Positions 17,337-27,342 of a stretch of 64,000 bases of DNA are shown here, one piece after another; positions within the stretch are counted from its first letter, which is position 1, and each line of letters starts with the position of its first letter. Source of the DNA: Pediococcus ethanolidurans (lineage in GTDB: Bacteria > Bacillota > Bacilli > Lactobacillales > Lactobacillaceae). The notes under the pieces are model-generated. The model was not told the origin of the DNA, ran no database searches, and saw nothing but the letters and a program-made list of their open reading frames with translations. The DNA lies in the NCBI RefSeq assembly GCF_001437405.1, contig NZ_JQBY01000001.1:123417-187416 (forward strand), written 5' to 3'. Position numbers and translations under genes: made by a program.

Positions 17337-18830
17337 TTATTCAGCTAATTTATTTTTACGTGATTTGTAGTAATAGTATCCAGATCCACCCATCAGAGCT
17401 GCTCCGATAAGAACGAATAACCAGATTCCCATACCACCGGTACTTGGAAGACCGTATTTGGTATTTGTAACTTTTTGTGTTTTCTGATTAGATTTTCCAT
17501 CAATAGTAAATGGAATTAAATCGTCCCGTAATCCATAGCCTTCTGGGGCTTTAGTTTCTTGTAGATACCAAGTGCCATATTGCATTCCAGTCACTTTAAA
17601 TAATCCTGTTTCTTTAGCTGAAGTTAAAGTGGTAGCTTCAGACTCTTCTTTTGTCCAACGAACAAACTTATTGTCATCGTCTGTATCCAATACCGCATAT
17701 TCTTTAGTGGCGTTCGGATCATTAGATCTTAAGATAACAAACTCTGCACCTTCTAATTTTAATTTGTCATCATCTTTATCAACTTTAACAAATTCCTTGT
17801 CTCCAATTTTTAAGTAGTTTTTGATTTTGAAAACCCAGTTACCACTACCATTAGGTTCTTCACTAAGAACTGCCCATTCAGCAGAACCTTCATCAAGAGA
17901 AATTTTCCCATTTTCTACTGTAAATTTAACAGTTCCTGTAAGGAGTGCATATCCTTCAAGAGTTTTGGTTTCTTTCAGTGTGTAACTTCCATTTGCAAGT
18001 TTTTTAATATCAATATTACCGTTTGCATCAGTAGTTTGTTTCACACTACCGTTAGGTCCAGTTAACTCAAATTCGACTCCCGCCTTGGTAACAAAATCCT
18101 CGAAATCTTCTGGACTTTGCATTTTCTTTTCTAGTTCAGGATCTGTCTTAGGAACTGTATTTTTAGCATATAAATGAATCTTGCTACTGTTTGTATGTCC
18201 TTTTAACGGTAAACTGAAAATAAGTGGTGCAGAAATTGATGAGACTTGTGTTGAATCCGCATCTGTTTCTAAAATTAGATATTTACCACTATTCGTAATG
18301 CCTTCCTTAGAAAAGTTGAAGGTATTACCCGACCAGCCTTCCGTATCTGTATTAATTGTTTGTAAGGCCGTAAGTTCATTAGATGCCAAATATGTTTTTT
18401 GAGCTTCCAGAATTTGATCTACTGTAAGATCATTTCCATTATCATCTTTAGAAAATTTTGAGATTAATTCTTGTTGAAAGGCATTAAAAGCAGCTCCATC
18501 GTCATTATAGGGTTCGTCCTGAGCACCTTTCCATTTTTCAAATGCTTCTTCAACATTAAAAATTGAGAATTCAACATTACCATCTTTGCTCTTATCATAG
18601 TTTTCATACCCGTTGATAGGCCCTTTATCGGTACCATCACTTTCAATATCTTCAGCTGTATCAGAATTCTTGATCATTTTATGCAAGCTAATTGTAAATT
18701 TATCTTCTGTCTTTGTATCTGCACTCACACTCTTCATACTTGTCATACCAAGTGCGATGGGAGCCATAGCAGCCATTACCATCAATCCTGCACCGATCTT
18801 TTTGAAAAAGCCCTTTTTAGTTGCTATCAT
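17337..18830 (-). CDS. LPxTG-anchored major pilin (SpaA/FimA type)
   Basis: Backbone subunit of a sortase-built pilus, 497 aa. A signal peptide (hydrophobic GAGLMVMAAMAPIALG, then VSADT) is followed by pilin domains. HLYAKNTVPKTDP near residue 220 matches the pilin-motif region that supplies the linking lysine. Two E-boxes, LKETKTLEGYAL and LQETKAPEGYGL, indicate Cna-B domains with isopeptide bonds. The C-terminus has LPSTGG, a membrane helix and a basic tail. GGAGGAG precedes the ATG. The gene lies between the adhesin and SrtC. Confidence 0.92.
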   Translation of the reverse strand: MIATKKGFFKKIGAGLMVMAAMAPIALGMTSMKSVSADTKTEDKFTISLHKMIKNSDTAEDIESDGTDKGPINGYENYDKSKDGNVEFSIFNVEEAFEKWKGAQDEPYNDDGAAFNAFQQELISKFSKDDNGNDLTVDQILEAQKTYLASNELTALQTINTDTEGWSGNTFNFSKEGITNSGKYLILETDADSTQVSSISAPLIFSLPLKGHTNSSKIHLYAKNTVPKTDPELEKKMQSPEDFEDFVTKAGVEFELTGPNGSVKQTTDANGNIDIKKLANGSYTLKETKTLEGYALLTGTVKFTVENGKISLDEGSAEWAVLSEEPNGSGNWVFKIKNYLKIGDKEFVKVDKDDDKLKLEGAEFVILRSNDPNATKEYAVLDTDDDNKFVRWTKEESEATTLTSAKETGLFKVTGMQYGTWYLQETKAPEGYGLRDDLIPFTIDGKSNQKTQKVTNTKYGLPSTGGMGIWLFVLIGAALMGGSGYYYYKSRKNKLAE

Positions 18831-18969
18831 ATGTTCTCCTCCTAATTTTTCTAACTATTACCTTCTTTGATTTATTAAAATTATTGTTACAATTTCCGAT
18901 TTTTGATAAAAACTGACTAACCACGCCTTTCCAACACAAGCGGTAAAATAATCCAATTATCCATTTGCT

Positions 18970-21552
18970 CTACCTCACTTTTTTCCGATATAACCACATA
19001 CCAGAAGCCAGTACCATCAAGCCAACTAGAATAATAATGAGATTACCTATACCTCCTGTCACTGGCATAGTCGGGGATGTTAAATGATTATTGAAAACCA
19101 CTAAAGCCGAATCATCAGTAATTTTCCCCAGTTCAATTTCAATCGTTTTTTGATTCTCATGCTTTTCACCGTTATAGGTGATGTCTGTTTTATAACCGTC
19201 AGCATCAACTTCATTCACAGTTACTTTTGAAGTTTCTGGAAGATCTTTAATCGTAACAGTTTGTCCAGCTGTTAATTCAATTGAAGAAGTTGATTTTCCT
19301 TCAGAATCAAATTCAATCGTTCTTTCGTCTCCACCGTCAATTGAGTATTTGTAGGTACCCGCTTCAGCAGGATCGATACTCAAATCAAACTTAAATTTAG
19401 TTCCGTCTGGGACTGATCCAGAAACCGTCTTTTTGATTTGAAGGTCCTTTGTTTTAGGCTCCTCTTCGGTAAAACTATTTACGTAATCGACGATTTGGCT
19501 TTCGCCTTTTTCTTTCGTACCCATCGTAATTGTGCCACTCAGTTTACCGTCAATAGTTGTCCCAGGATCATTATTGAAAGTGATGGATGTACTTGTGAGT
19601 GGACCACCAACTTCTTCAATTGAAAATGCTGATCCATTCGGCACGACCAGTGATATGAATTGATCATGTCCCAAAGTGATTTCATCAGATTTCCCATTTG
19701 TAAACTTAAGCTCTCTATCAACTGATTCACCACTAACAAGCATTTTTAACGTTTCATCAAAACCATCAATATCTTCACGTGTAATCACAAATTTAAACTT
19801 CTCTTGCTTATTATCCTCAGTACCTTCAATCGTTTTTCTCAATACCAATCTAGTATCTTCTGGTTCAGGTATAACTGGTGTCGTTGGATTGTAAGTCCAC
19901 GAATGTGTTTCCGCAGAAGACCCAAGATAAGTATCCGCAACAATTGTTCCATTAAAGTTTGTCGTACTTGTAACTGTTTGAGAAGGTGCTAATATTGATC
20001 CAAAAAACATGCTGCCGACTAAGGTAAATTCTTCAAATTCTTCAGGAATTACCCATAAAATCGAATAATTAAAACGCGTTCCTGAACCCGCTTCTGGATC
20101 GGATCCAACTGCTTCTCCATCAACATAGATATTCATATGAGCACTGCCTAGTCTTCCATCACTATCTGGAGAGGCAATAAAAATCAGATTTTGATCATCA
20201 CGCAATTTAATATCAAATTCTTTTCCAGCTATTTGTAAATTATCAACTCGAATTACAAATGTATTTTGAATTTCTTCATTTTCAAAATTCAAAGTTAATT
20301 TGTTCCCGTCTGTAGTCAAATAGCGTGTATCTTCGAAATCAATCGCATAAGGAGTTTCAACTAACTCTTTTCGGGTCTGTTTCAGATCTGTCAATGTATT
20401 TGTAACATCAATCCAGTTTCCGTTTATTGCTGCACCTGTGGGATTCTTACCAGCTTCATTACTGTGGTGATATCGAACTAGTTCGTTACCTAAGGGACCA
20501 CCTGTTAAGTAGTTTCCCACCCCGTTATTATCACGAGATAAGCTATGGCTATCACCAAAAACACCGGTTCTAAAACTAATTTCATTTCTTGTACCGTCAT
20601 AGTTTTTTACATAACTGGTTTCTTGCCAGTGTTCATCACGTTCTTCATTTCCAATTCCGGACGTATTTGTTAAAGAATTAACCGCAATGTTCCCGCTGGT
20701 ATGTGCACGTCCACCGTCTGCAAAATTTTCTGCAAAAATATGAAAATTAGCTGCTACTCCTAAAGGATTTCCAGTACGATTAGGTAAAGTTGGCAATACA
20801 ACTTCCTCAATTGACTTAGCAACCTTTTTGGAGGCTTTTTTAGATTGGCTCTCACTAATTACGGCTGTATCGCTATCTTCATCCTCATCTGATTCTGATT
20901 CTGATTTAGATTCAGAGCTTTCTTGTTTTTCTTCCTTACTAGTTTCCGACTCTTTTTCAGTTGATGTACTGCTTTCAGATTCGACCTTTTCATTTTCAAC
21001 TGGTGCTAAAAATGAAAGAGAACTAAATTTTACAGTATCTTTTAAACCGCTAAATTTCATTTCAATATCTGCTTTGAAATCTTCTGTAATTGTCTTAATT
21101 TCTAAGGGTAAAGTAATCTCGTAATCAAATTCTTGATCATCCGCAACATCATCAAAGTCCGTTTTGTCCCATTTCAACATATACGTACTAAACTCATCAC
21201 TATATTGAAAGGTCATTGATGGAGCCTTTATAAAAGTTCCGTTAACCACTTCTGGTGTAATTTGTTGTGTACTATTCTTTATACTTAGACTCTCTGTCCC
21301 AAGTAGTTGTAATACTGTTCCATCATTTTCTCGAGCTTGTTTTCCTGTCATTTTCAAATGAAATTTGGCGTTTATTTGTTTTTCTGCATCAACCTCCTCC
21401 ACTTTCTCATCATTTTCATTTGTTAACTTTGTCTCTGTAATTCTAAATTGATCGGTCTGATCTTCTTCAGCAAAGGCTCCTGTAACAGGATACCCAATTC
21501 CTAAAAGCAACAACCCGATCATTAGAACCGAGTAAATCCTTCTAATGGTCAT
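18970..21552 (-). CDS. Large wall-anchored adhesin (choice-of-anchor A plus Cna-B-like repeats), probable pilus tip or base subunit
   Basis: 860 aa from ATG 21552, preferred to an upstream frame because GGAGGG lies just before it. A signal peptide (IYSVLMIGLLLLGIGYPVTGAFA) is described here in pieces: hydrophobic core LMIGLLLLGIG, cut near AFA-EE. Next come a beta-rich N-domain, a Ser/Glu/Lys-rich linker (about residues 195-250), a choice-of-anchor A domain (NPLGVAANFHIFAENF), two DUF5979/Cna-B-like repeats (LVLRKTIEGT, LQIKKTVSGSVPDG), sorting signal MPVTGG and a membrane helix. Methionine replaces the leucine of LPxTG. It is the first gene of the pilus locus. Confidence 0.82.
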   Translation of the reverse strand: MTIRRIYSVLMIGLLLLGIGYPVTGAFAEEDQTDQFRITETKLTNENDEKVEEVDAEKQINAKFHLKMTGKQARENDGTVLQLLGTESLSIKNSTQQITPEVVNGTFIKAPSMTFQYSDEFSTYMLKWDKTDFDDVADDQEFDYEITLPLEIKTITEDFKADIEMKFSGLKDTVKFSSLSFLAPVENEKVESESSTSTEKESETSKEEKQESSESKSESESDEDEDSDTAVISESQSKKASKKVAKSIEEVVLPTLPNRTGNPLGVAANFHIFAENFADGGRAHTSGNIAVNSLTNTSGIGNEERDEHWQETSYVKNYDGTRNEISFRTGVFGDSHSLSRDNNGVGNYLTGGPLGNELVRYHHSNEAGKNPTGAAINGNWIDVTNTLTDLKQTRKELVETPYAIDFEDTRYLTTDGNKLTLNFENEEIQNTFVIRVDNLQIAGKEFDIKLRDDQNLIFIASPDSDGRLGSAHMNIYVDGEAVGSDPEAGSGTRFNYSILWVIPEEFEEFTLVGSMFFGSILAPSQTVTSTTNFNGTIVADTYLGSSAETHSWTYNPTTPVIPEPEDTRLVLRKTIEGTEDNKQEKFKFVITREDIDGFDETLKMLVSGESVDRELKFTNGKSDEITLGHDQFISLVVPNGSAFSIEEVGGPLTSTSITFNNDPGTTIDGKLSGTITMGTKEKGESQIVDYVNSFTEEEPKTKDLQIKKTVSGSVPDGTKFKFDLSIDPAEAGTYKYSIDGGDERTIEFDSEGKSTSSIELTAGQTVTIKDLPETSKVTVNEVDADGYKTDITYNGEKHENQKTIEIELGKITDDSALVVFNNHLTSPTMPVTGGIGNLIIILVGLMVLASGMWLYRKKVR

Positions 21553-21734
21553 ACAACTATCCCTCCTAAAAGCATACTGGATGAGTTCCAAAATTTTATG
21601 CAGTAATCTTATAGTTATCATTACTTTAATTTGAGTATAGCAAGCATTTTATGCTCTATGCAAATTTAATCTATAATTACCATAATTTTTAGCTTATTTT
21701 CATTTACATAAAGTAAGCGTTTCCCGAAATAAAC

Positions 21735-21792
21735 AAAAAAATAGTGAATAATCTGCCAAAATTTCTTAAAGGCACGATTATTCACTACTTTT
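21735..21792 (-). terminator. Terminator after nupC (possibly bidirectional)
   Basis: Perfect 11-bp arms AGTGAATAATC and GATTATTCACT enclose a 23-nt loop; the minus strand continues with seven U. Confidence 0.8.
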
Positions 21793-21840
21793 ACGCTAAT
21801 TTGTGACAAAAACTAAATTTGTGTCACTTTTTCTCTAATT

Positions 21841-23121
21841 TTACCAACTGAACAAGCCAACGACTCCCGCCGACAGCAGCGAAACTAAAATTCCTGATAA
21901 CAGCATGTAACCCACGTTTTTAGAGATCACATCGTTCTTTTTACGATCCACAATTCCCTTGAACGCCCCGATAACCATTCCGGTTGTCGAGAAGTTTGCA
22001 AAGGAAGTTAAGAAAACAGTTAACATTGCCTTGAAATGAGGTGCGTACGTTTGAACAACTGGCGCAACTTTTCCCATTACCACAAATTCATTCGTAACCA
22101 ATTTGGTTCCCATGAACTGGGCAAACTTGAAGGCTGTTGGCACATCCAAACCAAGTAGCCATGCAAATGGAAACATAATGATTCCCAAAATGTTTTCAAG
22201 TGTCAGCCAAGGTGCAATCAATTGTAATCCTTCATCAATTAATTTTGCCAGAGCTACGAAGGCAATAACATTCGCTAAAATAATCAAAACTAACTTACCA
22301 GCACCTAAGATTGAATCACCCAAGAAGGAGAAGAATGGTTCTTTTTTTGGTTTTTCATTGGCCTTAGCTTGATCTTCAGCTAATTCTTCAGAGCCACTTG
22401 GTTCTGTTGTTTGTGTACTTTCTTCTGTTTGAGCACTACCACCAATTTTAGCAACCACATCTTCTTCTGGGGAAACTGAAACTGGGTTCAAGATGACCGT
22501 CACGATAATGGCGTTCACAATATTAATCGGCACAGCGGCAATGATGTATTGACCAGGCATCATCTGCATGTAAGCACCTAGAATTGAAGCCGTGACACAA
22601 CTCATAGACATCATCGCAATAGTTACAAGACGTTGAGCCTTCATTTGTTTCAACTGCAAACTAGAAACCGCTAATGCTTCAGTATTGCCTAAAAACATCA
22701 TTTCAACAGCGAAAAATGATTCGAACTTTGGTTGGCGGGTAATGAAAGCCAAGCCGCGACCAACCCATTTGATTAACCATGGTAAGAAACCAATATAAGT
22801 TAAAATATCAAATAACGGCACGATCATCAAAATTGGTAACAAAGAACTTGTCACAAAGTCCATTTGTTTGACGTTTACCCAACTTGATAACGCAAATCCA
22901 ATTCCTGAATACGAAATCTGTACCATCCAGTTGAAGGCATCAGCAGCTGCTTTAACCCCATCAATTCCGATCGAAAATCCAGTCAAAAACCAGGCTAAGA
23001 AAACATTAATCACTAACATTGTAATTACTGAACGCCAGTCAATGTGTTTCTTATCTTTGGAGAACAAAAAGGCGACACCGATGAAAACAAGAATACCAAG
23101 AATATTAATAGCTAAATACAT
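21841..23121 (-). CDS. nupC: NupC-type concentrative nucleoside transporter
   Basis: Proton- or sodium-coupled nucleoside importer (CNT family), 426 aa. Family segments: FFAVEMMFLGNTEALAV, SILGAYMQMMPGQYI and KLVTNEFVVMGKVA. A charged insertion (EESTQTTEPSGSEELAEDQAK region) interrupts the hydrophobic pattern in the middle. The ATG at 23121 is chosen because GAGGGAG lies upstream; an open extension to 23250 is probably untranslated. Monocistronic with its own terminator. Confidence 0.9.
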   Translation of the reverse strand: MYLAINILGILVFIGVAFLFSKDKKHIDWRSVITMLVINVFLAWFLTGFSIGIDGVKAAADAFNWMVQISYSGIGFALSSWVNVKQMDFVTSSLLPILMIVPLFDILTYIGFLPWLIKWVGRGLAFITRQPKFESFFAVEMMFLGNTEALAVSSLQLKQMKAQRLVTIAMMSMSCVTASILGAYMQMMPGQYIIAAVPINIVNAIIVTVILNPVSVSPEEDVVAKIGGSAQTEESTQTTEPSGSEELAEDQAKANEKPKKEPFFSFLGDSILGAGKLVLIILANVIAFVALAKLIDEGLQLIAPWLTLENILGIIMFPFAWLLGLDVPTAFKFAQFMGTKLVTNEFVVMGKVAPVVQTYAPHFKAMLTVFLTSFANFSTTGMVIGAFKGIVDRKKNDVISKNVGYMLLSGILVSLLSAGVVGLFSW

Positions 23122-23370
23122 GTCCGCGAGCTCCCTCTTTCTATGTATAATCCCAATAATTGCAACAACCTTTATATAATATACCGATATTAAAGACTGC
23201 TGTAAACAAGAAATGAAGGATATCTGTAAATAACTAAAAATCACCAGCACAAAAGTGATTTTGATTTTTCATAAATAAGCCTTTCTTTACAAAAAAACGA
23301 ATTACCTCATGAATAGTTAAATTTTTCCCTTAACGAAAGTTATTTAACTTCATTTTGCAATTCGTTTTGC

Positions 23371-25743
23371 TTATTTTTCACTTAGTCCTTGCCAAAAATT
23401 ACTAATGTTCTTGCCCAGTTGGTCGATCGAATACATTCTTTGATAATGTTGCCAATGCCTTGGAAACAGTTTTGTATAGCGTTGACTGCCAAAACGATTA
23501 TCCATTAACAACACGTTACCCGCATCCTGATTGCTGCGAATCAAACGCCCAGCGGCCTGCAAAACATGATTCATCCCCGGCAATTGGTAAGCATATTCGA
23601 AGCCCTTGCCATTCTTTTGATCAAAGTAATCGCGCAATAAATTACGTTCATCACTTAAGCCTGGCAATCCAACACTCACAATTGCAACGCCAATCAAGTG
23701 GTCCCCAACTAAATCAATTCCTTCCGAAAAAATGCCACCCAGCACACTAAAACCAATCAAAGAATGCGGATAATTTTTCGCAAACGCATCTAGAAATTCT
23801 TTGCGCGCTGTTTCATCCATCTGATTACTCTGCTCAATCACATTAAATTGTTGATATTGATCTAAAAAAGCATCCTCAATTTGCGTCATGTACTTGTAAG
23901 ACGGACAAAAAATTAAATAATTTCCTTTTTTAGCGTTAACCATTTCAAAAATACTCGTCACAATACTTTGCACGCTATTATCTCTTTGTTTATATGTCGT
24001 ATTCACATATTGCGTAATCAAAATATTTTGCCGTTGTTCCAAAAATGGCGAGGTCAACTGCAAACTTAAGCCCGTTGTTTCGCAACCCAACGTTTCTTTA
24101 AAATAAGCCATCGGCGACAACGTGGCAGAAAAGAAAACCACGCCGCGTCCCATTTTTAACGACATATCTAAATAGGGACTGGGATCCAAACAGAGCTCTT
24201 TTACACTCACACTCTGATCGTCATTAATGGTTACAATCACACGATAACTTTCATCGTAGAAAGCGGAAATTTTGACGTATCTTAACAAGGTGAAATAAAA
24301 ATCTAAAATTTGTGAAGTGAAAGGAGTTGGTTCCTGTTTCGCTAACCAATCTTGCACGAAGGTATTGAACTTTTCCAATCCATGACGAAACCCAGTCAAC
24401 TCTTCGGTCGTGACTGCTTGAGTTTCATGTTGTTCATCCAAAGGTAGTTTCACCTGATCAAAAACGGTTTGGACTTTTTTTAATTGTTTTGAAATCCCCT
24501 GCACATCCTCATTCTTGCTAGCTGTTTTACCAGCTGCCAAGAGATTGTCAATTTCACGATCATCAACCTGGGCCGTATACATGTCACGAGATCGAGAAAC
24601 CAAATTATGTGCTTCATCAACTAAGAAAAAGTTACTGTCATCCGGTTGCGAGAAGAACCGCTGTAGATAAACAATGGGGTCAAACAAGTAATTATAATCA
24701 CAAATTATGACATCCATAAATGTCGAAATATCTAAAGAAAATTCGAACGGATCCAGCATATGCTTCTTGGCATACTTTTCAATCGTGGGACGAACAATTT
24801 GATTTTCATGTTCAAACACATCACGAATTCCGTCTTTTAACCGGTCATAATAACCGATCATATAAGGATTATCTTCAGGTGCAACATCAACTTCTTCAGG
24901 AAAAATAATCTTATCTTTAGCAGTCAACGTGATACTTTTGATTTGCAGTCCTTTATCCACCATGAGTTGCAGCCCTTTTTCGGCTACACTACGCGTACTT
25001 TGTTTGGCAGTTAGATAAAACAAACGGTCACTCAAGCCTTCCCCCATTGCTTTAACACTGGGAAAAAGTGTCGAAATTGTTTTGCCAGTTCCAGTGGGGG
25101 CCTCGACAAATAATCGTTTCTTCAACGCAACTGTTTTATAAACGGCAACCGCGAGATCACGTTGACCATTACGATATTCTTTAAACGGAAACGCCAATTT
25201 TCGAATGCTTTCGTTGCGCTTTTTCCGCCAGTCACTGCGCATAACTAACCAACTTCGATATTCTTCAATCAGACCATCAAAAAAGGTTTGTAAGTCCTCA
25301 CGTTGGTACGTGTGTTCCGTTTTCGTGATCTTATCTGTCGTGCGTTGATAATAGGTCAGCCTTATGGTTACTTCGGGTATGTCCAAGTCATGGGTCAAAA
25401 TGGCTCCGTAAACTTTAGCCTGGCTCCAATAAAGCGTTAGTGTGTTTTCCGATAAATCTTCAAAATCAGGATCAGAGGTTTTAATTTCTTCAATTAGTAA
25501 ACTGTCGCTAGTTTGAATCACGCCATCTGCACGGCCATCGATCACATATTCTTCATCTGCCATGGTGACCGTGCGTTTAACGTAAACTTCTTTTTCATAA
25601 TTTTCACCGCCCGTTTTCTGTAACTTACGGTGAATGCGTGCGCCTTCCAATGCTGTGTTTTGACTGTTACTACTTGAACTTAGATCACCGGCACGGAGAA
25701 CAAACTCAACTAGCTGACGTATTCCGATCTTATTGTTTGCCAT
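23371..25743 (-). CDS. PD-(D/E)XK nuclease fused to XPD/DinG-type helicase, without Fe-S cysteines
   Basis: Repair-type enzyme, 790 aa. The N-terminal 180 residues carry a RecB/Cas4-like nuclease: YVIDGRADGV ... LIEEIKTSDP. The helicase has Walker A EAPTGTGKT, Walker B FFLVDEAHN and C-terminal motifs VLGGIFSEGIDL and QAAGRLIRS. In relatives, four cysteines around PYxxGYYDR and CPFExSLD hold a 4Fe-4S cluster; here the segments read DNPYMIGYYDR and LDPFEFSLD, with no cysteine nearby. ATG 25743 is preferred to 25752 because AAAGGA is 8 nt before it. It stands alone. Confidence 0.88.
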   Translation of the reverse strand: MANNKIGIRQLVEFVLRAGDLSSSSNSQNTALEGARIHRKLQKTGGENYEKEVYVKRTVTMADEEYVIDGRADGVIQTSDSLLIEEIKTSDPDFEDLSENTLTLYWSQAKVYGAILTHDLDIPEVTIRLTYYQRTTDKITKTEHTYQREDLQTFFDGLIEEYRSWLVMRSDWRKKRNESIRKLAFPFKEYRNGQRDLAVAVYKTVALKKRLFVEAPTGTGKTISTLFPSVKAMGEGLSDRLFYLTAKQSTRSVAEKGLQLMVDKGLQIKSITLTAKDKIIFPEEVDVAPEDNPYMIGYYDRLKDGIRDVFEHENQIVRPTIEKYAKKHMLDPFEFSLDISTFMDVIICDYNYLFDPIVYLQRFFSQPDDSNFFLVDEAHNLVSRSRDMYTAQVDDREIDNLLAAGKTASKNEDVQGISKQLKKVQTVFDQVKLPLDEQHETQAVTTEELTGFRHGLEKFNTFVQDWLAKQEPTPFTSQILDFYFTLLRYVKISAFYDESYRVIVTINDDQSVSVKELCLDPSPYLDMSLKMGRGVVFFSATLSPMAYFKETLGCETTGLSLQLTSPFLEQRQNILITQYVNTTYKQRDNSVQSIVTSIFEMVNAKKGNYLIFCPSYKYMTQIEDAFLDQYQQFNVIEQSNQMDETARKEFLDAFAKNYPHSLIGFSVLGGIFSEGIDLVGDHLIGVAIVSVGLPGLSDERNLLRDYFDQKNGKGFEYAYQLPGMNHVLQAAGRLIRSNQDAGNVLLMDNRFGSQRYTKLFPRHWQHYQRMYSIDQLGKNISNFWQGLSEK

Positions 25744-25865
25744 CCGTACCATCCTTTCGTTGCTATTTTGTAGTAACTCGACCTACATTTAAAATAACGT
25801 TGTTAAACTTCTGTAATATTAGCCTGTTATGATTACTAAATCAGTTTAAAAAATAAGGAGCCTAC

Positions 25866-26477
25866 ATGAAAACTAAAACTGCACTACCCATTTTACTATT
25901 CTTTACCACTTTTTTGGCGATCTTCTTCGCTCAATCCAGTATTTCGGCAGATATACTCAAGCCCATTCAAGGAATTCAGGCCACTAGCAATCATCATAGT
26001 ACTTTATCCACAATTAGTATTAAGGAAAAAACGCAAACAATAAAATCTGATTCAAAGGCAGCTAAAGATTCTGAAGCTGGTGATAAATCAACTAACAAAA
26101 AATACAGTGATTTAATTAATTTACTCCGCAAACAACTTGGAAAAAATTATGTTTATGGTGCAGTCGGTCCCGACACCTTTGATTGTTCTGGACTAACTCA
26201 GTATGTGTTTAAAAACGCCCTTAATAAGACATTGCCACGCACTGCTCAGGCACAATATAATGCTTTTGATCACGTTTCTCATCACAAGGTTCAACCAGGT
26301 GATTTGGTTTTCTTCAGTTATGATGGTGGTGCTACAATTGCCCACGTCGGTATTATTGTTTCAGGTGATAACCAAATGATCGATGCACAAGATCGCGGAG
26401 TCATTAAAGAAAGTTACATGGCCTCATATTGGAAACCATATATTGCTGGCTACGCCCATGTGACTGACTTAGATTAA
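25866..26477 (+). CDS. NlpC/P60 peptidoglycan hydrolase (secreted)
   Basis: Cuts peptide bonds in peptidoglycan stems. The 203-aa protein has a signal peptide (LPILLFFTTFLAIFFAQSSISA), given here only as its hydrophobic span 7-28, a Ser/Lys-rich linker to residue 75, and one NlpC/P60 domain: catalytic Cys in DTFDCSGLTQYVF, His in TIAHVGIIV, third residue in IDAQDRGV. No SH3 or LysM targeting domain is present. GGAG lies 5 nt before the ATG. Confidence 0.9.
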   Translation: MKTKTALPILLFFTTFLAIFFAQSSISADILKPIQGIQATSNHHSTLSTISIKEKTQTIKSDSKAAKDSEAGDKSTNKKYSDLINLLRKQLGKNYVYGAVGPDTFDCSGLTQYVFKNALNKTLPRTAQAQYNAFDHVSHHKVQPGDLVFFSYDGGATIAHVGIIVSGDNQMIDAQDRGVIKESYMASYWKPYIAGYAHVTDLD

Positions 26478-26504
26478 CTCAATTTCACTACAAACAAAAA
26501 TCAG

Positions 26505-26559
26505 AAAACACAATAAACCCAGGCACAATGCTTCACGTGTGTCTGGGTTTTTGTGTTTT
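26505..26559. terminator. Bidirectional terminator between convergent genes
   Basis: AAAACACAA...AACCCAGGCACA pairs with TGTGTCTGGGTT...TTGTGTTTT, with A and U runs on both sides. It separates the P60 gene from the convergent membrane protein gene. Confidence 0.85.
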
Positions 26560-26562
26560 CAA

Positions 26563-27138
26563 CTAAAGATCAATATTAGTAATTGGTTTGTGTTCTTTCT
26601 TAAATATATTTCGCATTTTTACCATTTTATCCGTCGTAACTTGTTTTTTGTTGCGAAGATCCCAAGATAAATCCAAATAAATTGGTTGTTCACCTGACTG
26701 TTTAATCTCCAATAGATGAGGCTTAAGCATCCATGGCATGTAGACTTCTGGAATGTAAGCACCAAATGCGACGACATCAGACGAATCTTTTACTTCTGAT
26801 CTTGAAATAATACGTACTGTTTGAATATTTTTAAATTGAATTTTTTTAAATTTATTTTGTTTAGGAAATAGTATAATCTGCAGTTTTTCACCATAGGTTT
26901 TCATAGGCAAATACTGAATACCACTTTCTGAAATCAACCACCTCCCATAAAGATGGAATAGATAAACTGGATAATATATTAAAACTAACGCCAACATAAC
27001 ACAAATGCCAACAACTACCGCAATCCAAAGTGACACTGATGATGACATCAAGAGTAAAAGCACAATTAATCCCCAAATTAAACTTCTTATTAGCGGTCCA
27101 TAATTTGGCTGACGACCAAAATAAAGTTTATCCATCAT
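26563..27138 (-). CDS. Two-helix membrane protein with a cytosolic beta-rich domain, unknown function
   Basis: Not assigned to a family with confidence. The 191-aa protein has two adjacent membrane helices (about residues 16-55, LIWGLIVLLLLMSSS and IAVVVGICVMLALVLIYY) followed by a soluble part with alternating strands (KFKKIQFKNIQTVRIISR, PHLLEIKQSG), reminiscent of bacterial PH-like domains. The N-terminus KLYFGRQPNYGP recalls small Firmicutes envelope proteins. It converges on the P60 gene. Confidence 0.65.
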   Translation of the reverse strand: MMDKLYFGRQPNYGPLIRSLIWGLIVLLLLMSSSVSLWIAVVVGICVMLALVLIYYPVYLFHLYGRWLISESGIQYLPMKTYGEKLQIILFPKQNKFKKIQFKNIQTVRIISRSEVKDSSDVVAFGAYIPEVYMPWMLKPHLLEIKQSGEQPIYLDLSWDLRNKKQVTTDKMVKMRNIFKKEHKPITNIDL

Positions 27139-27342
27139 TGAGACTCACTTCTTTCACTTAAATTTATAAAGCTTCAGTTAATCTACCTTCATGTTAACAC
27201 GATAGTTTTAAAATGATAGCGCTTTACATTAGCTTTTACATCTTATAATCACTACTTTTTTAATTTATTCTTCATTTGTTTTTAATAATATGCTAAGCTA
27301 ATTCTATTACTAAAAATTTGCTTAAAAAGGAAATGATTCTTG

